Part shown: positions 4,929 through 12,040 of the stretch, piece by piece
Numbering within the stretch: the stretch's first letter is position 1
Layout: each line of letters starts with the position of its first letter
From: CAYRVX01 sp964642165
GTDB lineage: Bacteria; Planctomycetota; Phycisphaerae; SM23-33
Length of the DNA stretch: 12,192 nucleotides
Reading direction: 5' to 3'
Assembly (NCBI GenBank): GCA_964642165.1
Contig: CAZXOC010000233.1
Coordinates: forward strand, 1-12,192
The notes under the pieces: model-generated
The model's database searches: none
Seen by the model: only the letters and a program-made list of their open reading frames with translations
What the model was told of the DNA's origin: nothing
Program-made: the position numbers and the translations under genes

Positions 4929-6158
4929 TCAGGCCTCGTCGAGCGTCACGACGCGTCCCTCGTCCATGCTCCGCTGGGCGGCGAGGCCCATGCGGACGGC
5001 GCGTCGGCCGTCGGCGCAGCTCGCGACGGGCGGCGTGCCCGCGCGGCAGGCGCGGAGGAAGTCGCCCAGGGCCCGCTGGTCGGCCCCGCCGTGCCCGCCC
5101 CGGGCCAGCGCGCTGACGTCGTAGGTGCGGGCGGCCTTGGCGCCCCGGTAGCTGACGTGGATCTGCTGCGAGAGCGGGTCGGCCCGCAGGGCGCCGCTGG
5201 TGCCGAGGACCGTCGCCCAGCGCCCGCTGACCTGCGGCGTGGTGACGCAGTTCATCGCGTAGGTCGCGCACGCGCCGCCGGCGAACTGCACCGTGGCGAT
5301 ACCGTACTCGAGCGTCTCGATGTCGCCGCGGTAGAGGCACGCGTCGTGCGGCAGGTAGCCCTCGGACTCGCCCAGCTCCTGCCAGCGCTGCCAGAAACGG
5401 ACCTCCTCGTCGCTGCCCTCCCCGCCGAAGGTGAGCCCGCGCGGCGGCTGGTAGTCGTCGCACTCCCAGCGGAGGTCGCAGTCCCGGCAGCGTTCGGCCG
5501 CGCCCGACCGGGGCAGGAAGTGCTTGCGCCCCCCGACGGCGCAGACGCGGACCGGCTCGTCCCCGGCCAGCCAGCTCATCATGTCGAAGTCGTGGCAGCT
5601 CTTGGTGATCCACAGCCCGCCGCCGACGTGCATCAGCCGGTTCCACCGCCGGAAGTACGTCCGCCCGCCGTGGTAGTACTCGTTCATCTCGAGCGTGAGC
5701 GGCCGGCCGATCTCGCCGGCGGCGATGATCTCGTGGACCGTGTGGAAGTACGGGCTGAGGCGCATGTTGTGGCCCATGTAGAAGACGGCGTCGCTGGCCT
5801 CGGCCGCCGCGATCATGCGGTCGCAGGCCTCCAGCGTCGTGGACATGGGCTTCTCGCAGTAGACGTGGATGTTGCGCTTCAGGGCCGCGATGGCGGGCCC
5901 CTCGTGGTGCACGTCCGGCGTGTAGACGGCGAGGGCCTCCGGCTGGGCCTCGTCGAGGCACTGCTGCGGGTCGTCGAAGACGGGCACGCTCAGCCCGTAG
6001 CGCTCGCGCGTCAGCTCCGCCCGCGCGGGGATCGTGTCCGCCAGGGCGACCACCTCGATGCCCGGGGCGTTCCGCAGGATCGCGCCCGTCATCGACACGC
6101 CGCGAAGCCCCATCCCCGCGATCGCCAGGCGAAGCGGGTTGCTCTGGCCCTCAGACAT
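4929..6158 (-). CDS. Gfo/Idh/MocA-family NAD(P)-dependent oxidoreductase
   Basis: This is a 409-aa cytoplasmic sugar-dehydrogenase-type enzyme. Residues 10-125 form a Rossmann domain with G15-M-G17-L-R-G20 for the nucleotide and D41 at the end of strand 2. E102-K103-P104 is the family's EKP motif, where the Lys aids catalysis. In the C-terminal domain, G179-G-G-L-W-I-T-K186-S-C-H189-D190-F-D192 holds the likely active-site Lys, His and Asp residues. Around residues 220-240 a cysteine cluster (E-R-C-R-D-C-D-L-R-W-E-C) suggests a bound metal or disulfides. Members oxidise or reduce hydroxyls of sugars, inositols and their acids, and the substrate cannot be read from sequence. ATG 6158 is supported by AAGGAG about 8 nt upstream. 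The frame stays open beyond it through the assembly gap, but that part is a shadow of the genes on the other strand. Confidence 0.9.
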   Translation of the reverse strand: MSEGQSNPLRLAIAGMGLRGVSMTGAILRNAPGIEVVALADTIPARAELTRERYGLSVPVFDDPQQCLDEAQPEALAVYTPDVHHEGPAIAALKRNIHVYCEKPMSTTLEACDRMIAAAEASDAVFYMGHNMRLSPYFHTVHEIIAAGEIGRPLTLEMNEYYHGGRTYFRRWNRLMHVGGGLWITKSCHDFDMMSWLAGDEPVRVCAVGGRKHFLPRSGAAERCRDCDLRWECDDYQPPRGLTFGGEGSDEEVRFWQRWQELGESEGYLPHDACLYRGDIETLEYGIATVQFAGGACATYAMNCVTTPQVSGRWATVLGTSGALRADPLSQQIHVSYRGAKAARTYDVSALARGGHGGADQRALGDFLRACRAGTPPVASCADGRRAVRMGLAAQRSMDEGRVVTLDEA

Positions 6159-6346
6159 ACTCGCTGCTCCTTCCGTTCCCGCCGACCGGCGACCCTTGTA
6201 CGACGAAACCTCCGGCGATTCCACCGCAATCGAAGGCGGATGACCCGCCGGCGAGTCGCGGACGGGCCGTTGCCCCGGACGACGCCACCGCCCTTCGCAC
6301 GGCGGGTTGAAACGACTGGCAACGTCGGCGGAAGGAAGGCTCCCGC

Positions 6347-6637
6347 ATGGGCAGCAACGCGGCGACATGGCTCCTGGGAACCTGTCTCGCCCCGATCGCG
6401 CCGCTGTCCGCGGCCGCGGGGNNNNNNNNNNNNNNNNNNNNNNNNNNNNNNNNNNNNNNNNNNNNNNNNNNNNNNNNNNNNNNNNNNNNNNNNNNNNNNN
6501 NNNNNNNNNNNNNNNNNNNNNAACTCCGCGGCGTCCGTGCCGGCGGCGATGCGATGGGGTTGAAGTTCTCGGCGAGGGCCGGCGAGCCGCTGATCTGCGG
6601 GATCGAGATCGTCCAGGGCGACGGGTCCGGCCGCTGA
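6347..6637 (+). CDS. Exported protein broken by the assembly gap; malectin-like C-terminal tail
   Basis: Two fragments appear to belong to one gene of unknown true length. The left part starts at ATG 6347 with GGAAGGAAGG 8 nt upstream and encodes M-G-S-N-A-A-T-W-L-L-G-T-C-L-A-P followed by an Ala-rich stretch. This is a possible signal peptide, although it lacks the usual basic residue. It then enters the 100-N gap. The right part ends at TGA 6635-6637 and reads M-G-L-K-F-S-A-R-A-G-E-P-L-I-C-G-I-E-I-V. This resembles the last strand of malectin-like carbohydrate-binding domains, which often end 'F...P.I.aiEi'. The fragments are in frame across exactly 100 N, but 100 N is usually a placeholder, so this means little. 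The gene lies 31 nt upstream of the PL26-like gene and is probably in its operon. Confidence 0.45.
   Translation: MGSNAATWLLGTCLAPIAPLSAAAGXXXXXXXXXXXXXXXXXXXXXXXXXXXXXXXXXXLRGVRAGGDAMGLKFSARAGEPLICGIEIVQGDGSGR
6422..6521. other. Assembly gap (100 N)
   Basis: A run of exactly 100 unknown bases, the usual placeholder for a scaffold join of unknown size. The real distance between the flanks, and the middle of the gene at 6347-6637, cannot be known from this window. Confidence 0.98.
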
Positions 6638-6668
6638 GCCGGTGACCCGACAGAAGCGGGAGGAGCAG

Positions 6669-9131
6669 ATGTCTCTTCGATGGATCGTGTGGGCGGCCGC
6701 CCTGGCGGCGACGGCGGCGAGCCCGGCGGGCGCGGCGGAGCTGGCGCTGACCGTCGACTGGCCCGACGTGAAGCTCGACCGTCCGTTCCCGGTCACCGGC
6801 GGCGTCCCGTTCGGTCGCGGGGCGCTCAAGGACGCTCGGCGCGTGCGGCTGGTCGGGCCCGGCGGGCGCGCGATGCCGCTCCAGAGCGAGGTGCTGGCCT
6901 GGTGGCCGGATGGGAGCGTCAAGTGGCTCCTGCTGGACTTCCAGGCCCGCCCGGGGGCCAAGACGCTCACGCTGCACTACGGGGCGGGCGTCCAGCCCGG
7001 CGCGCCGGCGAGGGGCATCGCCGCGTCGGAGGCGAACGGCGTCGTGACCGTCGAGACGGGCGCCGTGACGTTCCGCGTGCGGAAGGACGGCTGCGGCTTC
7101 CTCGACGAGCTGCTCTTCCGCGGGCGCAAGGTCTTCGGCGCGGGGGGCCGGCGGCTGAACTTCATGGACGCCCTCCACACCGACAGCCCCGCCGACTGCC
7201 GCCCGATGGACCGGTACGTCCGCAACGCCCGGCTCGACGCCTCCAAGGTGCGTCTGACCGGCGTGACGCTGGAGAAGGCCGGCCCGCTGCACGCCGTGGT
7301 GCGGATCGACGGCAAGTACACCTACCGGCTCGTCGGCTCGACGATCCGGGGCACGGACGTGAAGGGCGACTGCCCGTTTCGCGTCCGCATCCACGCCTAC
7401 GCCGGGCAGTCGCTGCTGAGGATCGAACACTTCTTCGTCTACGAAGGCGACGGCGACCACGACTTCGTCCGCTCGCTGGGGCTCAAGGTGCCCCTGCCGG
7501 GCGGCTCGGACGCCGGGCGCATTCGGTGCATCGGGCGCGACGGCGTCCGGCGGCCGGCCGGGCCCCTCGCGGGCCTGTACCAGCAGTCGGCCGACGCCTT
7601 CGAGTTGTGGAACAGCGACGGGCGCGCGCCGCGCGTGATCGACCGCGGCCGGCGCTTCGAGGGCGTGCTGGACGTCACGGCCGGCGGGGTGGGCGTCGCC
7701 GTCGGCGTGAGGGACGCCTGGCAGAACCACGCCAAGAGCCTGCACGCCGACCTGACGCGCCGGGAGGTGGGCATTAACCTCTGGCCGCCGGAGGCGTGCC
7801 CGCTGGACTTCCGCCGGCACGCCCGCGAGTGGTCCGTCGGCGAGACGGGCGAGCCGGACGACAAGCAGGCCGACACGCCGGCGCCCTTCCGCCGGGCGTA
7901 CTATCGCCTGGCGAGCAAGGGCGTCGGCAAGACGCACTACGCGCTGGTCCACGTCCACGAGCCCGACCGGCCCGCCGAGGAGCTGCTCGCGGTCTGGCGC
8001 CTGTTCAACCGCCGCCCGCTGCTGTGGGCCCCGCCGGAGCACTACGCCGCGACGCGGGCGCTGGGGCGCTATCGCCAGTACGTCGCGGGCGAGCACGAGG
8101 AGATCGAGGAGGCCCTCGACGCCCCCATTCGCTTCTGGCGCTTCTCGCAGGAGCACTTCCGCTGGTACGGCTTCTGGCTGTACGGCAACGTCTGCCAGTG
8201 CCTCAACGAGTTCCAGCAGATCGGTCGGTGGGAGCGCGAGTTCGGGCGCTGGGGCTGGGCCAACGGCGACAGCAAGGGGCGCCTCGGCTACGCCCTGATG
8301 CTCCAGGCCGTCCGCAAGGCCCGGCGCGAGGACCTGGCGTTCGCCGAACGGTTCCTCTACCACGTCCACGACGTCTGCTCGATCCACACGCCGGCCTACC
8401 CCGAGCACTTCCGCCAGTTCACGTACCTCAAGGGCACGAGCCATCGCCACGGCGCCTGGCCCTGGGCGTGCCCGTACACCGGCATCCGCGGCTCGCACCC
8501 GGTCGGCGCGAAGATCCACTACTTCCTCACCGGCGAGGGACACGTGCGGGATATCCTGGAGGAGATCACGCAGCTCGCGCTGAAGCGCCCGGGCGGCGGC
8601 ATGGGCGACGGGCCGCTCGGACCCAACGCGCAGATCTTCCTCTACCAGTGGGAGGCCACCGGCAAGGCGAAGTGGCGCGACCGGCTCGAGGCCGAGATCG
8701 TCCACTCGGACCTGAAGAAGGCCAGCGGCGGCTGGCAGGTCATGATGAACGCCGCGTTCGGCATCTACAACGCCCTGGAGGAGTACATGGAGCTGACGGG
8801 GGACGAGTCGCTGAAGTCCCTGGCGAGCCGGTTCGCCGACGAGGCCATGCCGGAAAAGATGAAGCGCCACTGGACGCGCCTGGGCTACTACCGCGTCTAC
8901 GCAGCCGCGTACAACCTCACCCGCGACGCCAAGTACCGCAAGGCCATCGAGGAGATGCTGCCGCTGTACGTCGAGGCCGTGAGGAACTCCACCGCCGGAA
9001 AGCTGCCGCGGCGCGACTGGCCCGGCCCGGCCGGGGGACCGCGATTCTTCGCCGACGGCAACGCCGTCCGAGACATCCCCTTCGCCCTGTACTCGCTGCA
9101 CCTGGATCGCGACACAAAGGAGGGCCGGTGA
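6669..9131 (+). CDS. PL26-like exo-rhamnogalacturonan lyase family (PcRGLX/YetA-like) exported protein
   Basis: The 820-aa protein starts with a signal peptide (M-S-L-R-W-I-V-W then an Ala-rich core, ending about residue 24, A-G-A-A). Residues about 25-120 match the N-terminal RIFT-barrel of PcRGLX/YetA-like proteins (V-T-G-G-V-P-F-G-R-G-A-L; W-W-P-D-G-S-V-K-W-L-L-L-D-F). Residues about 125-350 would be the central beta-sandwich, including R138-K-D-G-C-G-F-L-D. Residues about 380-820 are rich in aromatics and His (W499-Y-G-F-W-L-Y-G-N507; H592-R-H-G595), typical of the C-terminal alpha/alpha toroid. The family contains PL26 exo-rhamnogalacturonan lyases, which release unsaturated disaccharides from pectin backbones. 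I cannot confirm catalytic residues, so activity is inferred from family. ATG 6669 follows GGGAGGAG closely. The next gene starts 1 nt after the stop, so the two are co-transcribed. Confidence 0.8.
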   Translation: MSLRWIVWAAALAATAASPAGAAELALTVDWPDVKLDRPFPVTGGVPFGRGALKDARRVRLVGPGGRAMPLQSEVLAWWPDGSVKWLLLDFQARPGAKTLTLHYGAGVQPGAPARGIAASEANGVVTVETGAVTFRVRKDGCGFLDELLFRGRKVFGAGGRRLNFMDALHTDSPADCRPMDRYVRNARLDASKVRLTGVTLEKAGPLHAVVRIDGKYTYRLVGSTIRGTDVKGDCPFRVRIHAYAGQSLLRIEHFFVYEGDGDHDFVRSLGLKVPLPGGSDAGRIRCIGRDGVRRPAGPLAGLYQQSADAFELWNSDGRAPRVIDRGRRFEGVLDVTAGGVGVAVGVRDAWQNHAKSLHADLTRREVGINLWPPEACPLDFRRHAREWSVGETGEPDDKQADTPAPFRRAYYRLASKGVGKTHYALVHVHEPDRPAEELLAVWRLFNRRPLLWAPPEHYAATRALGRYRQYVAGEHEEIEEALDAPIRFWRFSQEHFRWYGFWLYGNVCQCLNEFQQIGRWEREFGRWGWANGDSKGRLGYALMLQAVRKARREDLAFAERFLYHVHDVCSIHTPAYPEHFRQFTYLKGTSHRHGAWPWACPYTGIRGSHPVGAKIHYFLTGEGHVRDILEEITQLALKRPGGGMGDGPLGPNAQIFLYQWEATGKAKWRDRLEAEIVHSDLKKASGGWQVMMNAAFGIYNALEEYMELTGDESLKSLASRFADEAMPEKMKRHWTRLGYYRVYAAAYNLTRDAKYRKAIEEMLPLYVEAVRNSTAGKLPRRDWPGPAGGPRFFADGNAVRDIPFALYSLHLDRDTKEGR

Positions 9132-9132
9132 C

Positions 9133-10380
9133 ATGACCCGTTCCCTCGCCGCCACGCTCGCGGCGCTTCTGATCGCCCTGCCCGCCGGCCGCGCCGACTC
9201 CGCGGAGCTGAAGGCCGGCCGCGTCACGCTCGTCGTCCGCAAGGACGGGTGCGGCTTCGTGGACTCGATCCGCTTCGGCGGCCGCGAGGTCGTCCGCGCC
9301 GCGAACGGCTTCGCCGCAGGCGTAGTCGTGCCGGCCCCGGCCGGCGACGGCACGATCGAGTCGCTCTTCCCCCACCGCGCCGCCGGTGCCCTGGCGTCGG
9401 CCGTCGACAGCGTCCGCGTCGAGGCCGATGCGATGGCCGTTCGCGGAAGCTACACCGACGGGAAGCTCCGGGTGCCCTTCGTGCGTCGCATTCGCCTCTC
9501 CGCGCGCGACGGCGCCGTGCACGTCTCGGAGGAGGCCGACTTCACGCGGCTCGGCGCGCGCTGGCTGGTGGCGAGGCACGAGCTGCGCCTGCCGCTGGTG
9601 GTGTGCAAGGACCCGCACGAGCGGATGTTCGGCTTCGGCGCCCCGGGGCGCGCCGAGCTGTTCCGCATGGACATGAACGACATCAACCGCGGCGGCAAGC
9701 AGCTCATCTCCGCGCCGCGCGGGCACCGGCCGTACTGGGACCTCGGCGGCGTGCTGCAACACGCCCGGGGCGCCTGCCGCATCTGGAAGGCCAACCACGC
9801 CGACACGCTCGCCTACCCCCTCGCCGAGGGCCGCGGCGCGCCCGGCTGGGCCGACTACTCCGAGCCGGACTGGGGCATGACGGCCGTCGTGGACGACGCG
9901 AACGAGGCCGCCCCCTGGGCCATCACCATCGACGCCCGCAAGGGCGTCTTCGCCGTCGCCCCGCACCCGGCCAGCGAGACGCCCGTCGCCGGGACGGACT
10001 ACGGGCGGCGGCGGTTCGCCTTCCGCCTGCTGCTGCACGAGACGAGCTGGCCGGCTACCTACCCCTGCGAGCTGCCGCTGGACCTCTACAAGGCCCTGCT
10101 GGAGGACCTGGCCACGGGCAGCCGAGGCAAGTCGCCCTGGGTGCTGTACCGCCCGACGGGCACGGCCGACATCGACACCATCGTCCACCGGGAGCGGATC
10201 CAGCCGTCCATCATGCTGCGGACGCTGTACCGCGGCGACGCCTGGCAGATGCAGCACCGCATGCGGGGGATCGGCGTCCAGACACCCCGCAACCAGCCGA
10301 TGGCCGAATGGGAGAAGGCCGCCAGGCGGTACCTGGAGCACATCCGCGCGCACGGCGTGCCGAAGCGCGACGGGGGGTGA
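9133..10380 (+). CDS. Exported beta-sandwich protein related to the upstream PL26-like protein
   Basis: This 415-aa protein has a signal peptide (M-T-R-S-L-A-A-T-L-A-A-L-L-I-A-L-P-A-G-R-A, cleavage near residue 21-24). Residues 31-53 (V-T-L-V-V-R36-K-D-G-C-G-F42-V-D-S-I-x-F-G-G-R-E-V) closely match residues 133-155 of the upstream protein (V-T-F-R-V-R-K-D-G-C-G-F-L-D-E-L-L-F-R-G-R-K-V). It therefore looks like the PcRGLX/YetA-like central beta-sandwich without the N-terminal RIFT barrel and the full C-terminal toroid. The C-terminal 90 residues contain short helices (A-E-W-E-K-A-A-R-R-Y-L). I do not recognise a catalytic motif. It may bind or cleave the same glycan as its neighbour. Its ATG lies 1 nt after the upstream stop, which implies translational coupling. 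Candidate terminator hairpins follow the gene. Confidence 0.72.
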   Translation: MTRSLAATLAALLIALPAGRADSAELKAGRVTLVVRKDGCGFVDSIRFGGREVVRAANGFAAGVVVPAPAGDGTIESLFPHRAAGALASAVDSVRVEADAMAVRGSYTDGKLRVPFVRRIRLSARDGAVHVSEEADFTRLGARWLVARHELRLPLVVCKDPHERMFGFGAPGRAELFRMDMNDINRGGKQLISAPRGHRPYWDLGGVLQHARGACRIWKANHADTLAYPLAEGRGAPGWADYSEPDWGMTAVVDDANEAAPWAITIDARKGVFAVAPHPASETPVAGTDYGRRRFAFRLLLHETSWPATYPCELPLDLYKALLEDLATGSRGKSPWVLYRPTGTADIDTIVHRERIQPSIMLRTLYRGDAWQMQHRMRGIGVQTPRNQPMAEWEKAARRYLEHIRAHGVPKRDGG

Positions 10381-10384
10381 CCTT

Positions 10385-10447
10385 CCCGCCCCGCATGCCC
10401 CGGCGGGCAGGAATTCCGCGGGACGGTTTGCCTTCGGGCGGAGGCAA
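10385..10447 (+). terminator. Two hairpins after the three-gene secreted-protein operon
   Basis: Five nt after the stop, CCCGCC (10385-10390) pairs with GGCGGG (10402-10407). Then 10428-10435 pairs with 10440-10447 (TTGCCTTC with GGAGGCAA, one T-G wobble) around a GGGC loop. Neither is followed by a T-run, so they are not textbook intrinsic terminators. The position, right after an operon and before an unrelated gene, suggests transcript ending or 3' stabilisation. Confidence 0.35.
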
Positions 10448-10510
10448 TCGCACATTACCCACGGAAAGCGGTCCCGCCAAGGCTGCGGAGGCGGTGCAAG
10501 CGGAGGACGA

Positions 10511-10527
10511 TGCGGGCCAGGCCCGCA
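10511..10527. repeat. 17-nt perfect palindrome before the GGDEF gene
   Basis: TGCGGGCC (10511-10518) and GGCCCGCA (10520-10527) are exact reverse complements around a single A. It lies 70 nt before ATG 10597, and just after GGAGG (10502-10506) and the alternative ATG at 10510. It could be an operator, or a hairpin that controls access to that alternative start. Confidence 0.45.
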
Positions 10528-10596
10528 GGCACACTTCCGGCGGCGGAGGCGGGGGAGAGAACGGTCGGGGCGACCTTCATTGCAGTACAGGCGAAG

Positions 10597-11532
10597 ATGA
10601 ACCCTCCAGGGACAGATGCTCAGCCGGTCCTGATCATCCAGGAAGACGGGGACGCGCCGGATCGCCTCCGGGCGGAGCTTGACGCGTTGGGCTGCCGCGT
10701 CGTTTGCGCCCGGAACGCCGACGATGCGCTGGAACGGATCCGGGACCAGGTGCCGCAGGTGATCCTGCTGGACGCCGCGACGGGCGGTGGCGAGGCACCG
10801 GCGATCTGCCGACAGCTCCAGGCGGATGCGGAGGCCGAGGCAATCCCCGTGCTCCTGCTGGCCCCGGAGGCCGGCGCGGCGGACAGGGCAGCGGCCCTGG
10901 AGGCCGGGGCGCTCGACTACGTCCTCGACCCGTTCGACCGGGTCGAGCTGCGGGCGCGGCTGGCGTCGGCGCTGAGGCTCAAGCAGCTCCAGGACGAACT
11001 GCGGTGCGCGTCGGTCCGGGACGGGCTGACCGGCCTGCTGAGCCGGGCCTTCTTCGCCGAGCAGTTCGAGCGGGAGTGCAACCGGTCCCGGCGGTACGAA
11101 TCGTTGTTCGCCCTGGCGATGGTCGACGTGGACCGGTTCGGCGAGGTCAACGAGCGCCACGGCCGGGCCTCCGGCGACGCCGTGCTGCGCGACATCGCGG
11201 CCATCCTCCGGGCGACGACGCGGGAGAGCGACTCCGCCGCGCGGTGGGCGCGCGACGAGTTCATCGTCCTGCTGCCGGAGGCCGACCTCCGCCGGGCGAC
11301 GGGCTTCGCCAAAAAGCTCCATCGCCAGATCGCCGAGCACGACTTCTCGTGTTGCGGCCGCAACCTCGAGATCACCGTCAGCATGGCCATCGCCTCCCGC
11401 CAGAACATCGGCGGGAAGGACCCGGCGGAAATGCTGCCGCTGGTGCGGAAGTGCCTGGCGGCCGCCAAGGACGCCGGCGGCGGCCGCACCTTCTACCACT
11501 CGTGCGGCGAGTTCAACCTCGTGCGGATGTAG
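10597..11532 (+). CDS. Receiver-GGDEF protein with degenerate receiver and ARDEF motif
   Basis: The protein is 311 aa from ATG 10597. Residues 10-125 form a CheY-like receiver: E16-D17 and the phospho-acceptor position D59 are present, but the conserved Thr/Ser is A89 (V-L-L-L-A-P) and the conserved Lys is D111 (Y-V-L-D-P-F). Residues about 140-300 are a GGDEF domain with D177-x-D179, F181, N185, G189, G193-D194. The signature reads A218-R-D-E-F222 instead of GGDEF. R209-x-x-D212 lies five residues before it, the position of the inhibitory site that binds cyclic-di-GMP. Family knowledge says the two glycines contact GTP, so synthase activity is doubtful and a sensing or adaptor role is more likely. 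No signal peptide or membrane segment is seen. ATG 10510 is an alternative start with GGAGG nearby, but its 29 extra residues have poor third-position G/C bias and no domain. The gene converges on the gene ending at 11539. Confidence 0.8.
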   Translation: MNPPGTDAQPVLIIQEDGDAPDRLRAELDALGCRVVCARNADDALERIRDQVPQVILLDAATGGGEAPAICRQLQADAEAEAIPVLLLAPEAGAADRAAALEAGALDYVLDPFDRVELRARLASALRLKQLQDELRCASVRDGLTGLLSRAFFAEQFERECNRSRRYESLFALAMVDVDRFGEVNERHGRASGDAVLRDIAAILRATTRESDSAARWARDEFIVLLPEADLRRATGFAKKLHRQIAEHDFSCCGRNLEITVSMAIASRQNIGGKDPAEMLPLVRKCLAAAKDAGGGRTFYHSCGEFNLVRM

Positions 11533-11538
11533 GGGCCC

Positions 11539-11996
11539 TCACCCCCGACGCAGCGACTCGGCCCGAAGCACGATCCGCCGCAGGGCGGGCGACGGGCCGC
11601 ACCGGCTCGTCGTAGATCGGCTGCCAGGGCCCGGACTCGTCCGGCGCCCACTGGGCGAGGACGCGCGCCCCGGTGGGATCGCCCTCGGCCTCGCCGCGAA
11701 CGGAGCTGTGCACGAAGAGCCCCACCAGGCGGCCGTGCGGCGGGGCGTCGATGCGGTAGACGATCTCGTAGTCGCCCCGCCCGGCGGGAAGCACGCGGCC
11801 GTCCGTGCCCGGTCAGCCGCTCCAGCGCCGGGCAGTAGTGGTACAGGCCCTCGGCGGTGTCCACGACGAGCCGCCAGACGGCGATGGCGAGCTCCTGCCC
11901 CCGCTTGCCGGCCAGGCGGGGGCTGGCGAGGATCGACGCGATGCTGCGGAAGTCCGTGGCGTGCGGCGAGGTCACGTGCGCCGAGACGATCAGCAT
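11539..11996 (-). pseudogene. Small gene with two 1-nt frameshifts; no recognised function
   Basis: Three consecutive minus-strand frames look like one coding sequence. Frame one runs from ATG 11996 to about 11811 (T-D-F-R-S-I-A-S-I-L-A ... L-A-I-A-V-W-R-L-V-V-D ... Y-H-Y-C-P-A-L-E-R-L). Frame two continues from about 11809 to 11597 (G-R-G-D-Y-E-I-V-Y-R-I-D-A-P-P ... E-S-G-P-W-Q-P-I-Y-D-E-P). Frame three ends at a stop at 11539 (A-L-R-R-I-V-L-R-A-E-S-L-R-R-G). Each shift fits one extra base in a GGG/CCC run (11808-11810 and 11594-11596). Removing both gives a continuous 151-aa frame that ends 6 nt from the convergent GGDEF gene rather than overlapping it. The first segment loosely resembles the region before a transglutaminase-like domain and the second a beta-sandwich, so an internal deletion is also possible. 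Sequencing error and true decay cannot be separated here. Confidence 0.5.
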
Positions 11997-12040
11997 GGTT
12001 CCATTCCCGTGCCAGGCCGGAGGCAAGCCAGGCGGCGCGG

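Noticed and set aside
6159..9353. Very long minus-strand open frame continuing upstream of the dehydrogenase through the N gap
   Set aside because: The part beyond 6158 is the antisense of the PL26-like gene. GC-rich coding DNA often leaves the antisense frame open, and the N run cannot supply a stop. The dehydrogenase has a good start with AAGGAG at 6158.
10440..10596. Cyclic-di-GMP (GEMM-type) riboswitch before the GGDEF-like gene
   Set aside because: A CGCAC...GGAAAG...GCCAAGGC string is faintly similar, but the conserved GCAAACC segment and the GACGCAAAGCC receptor are absent.
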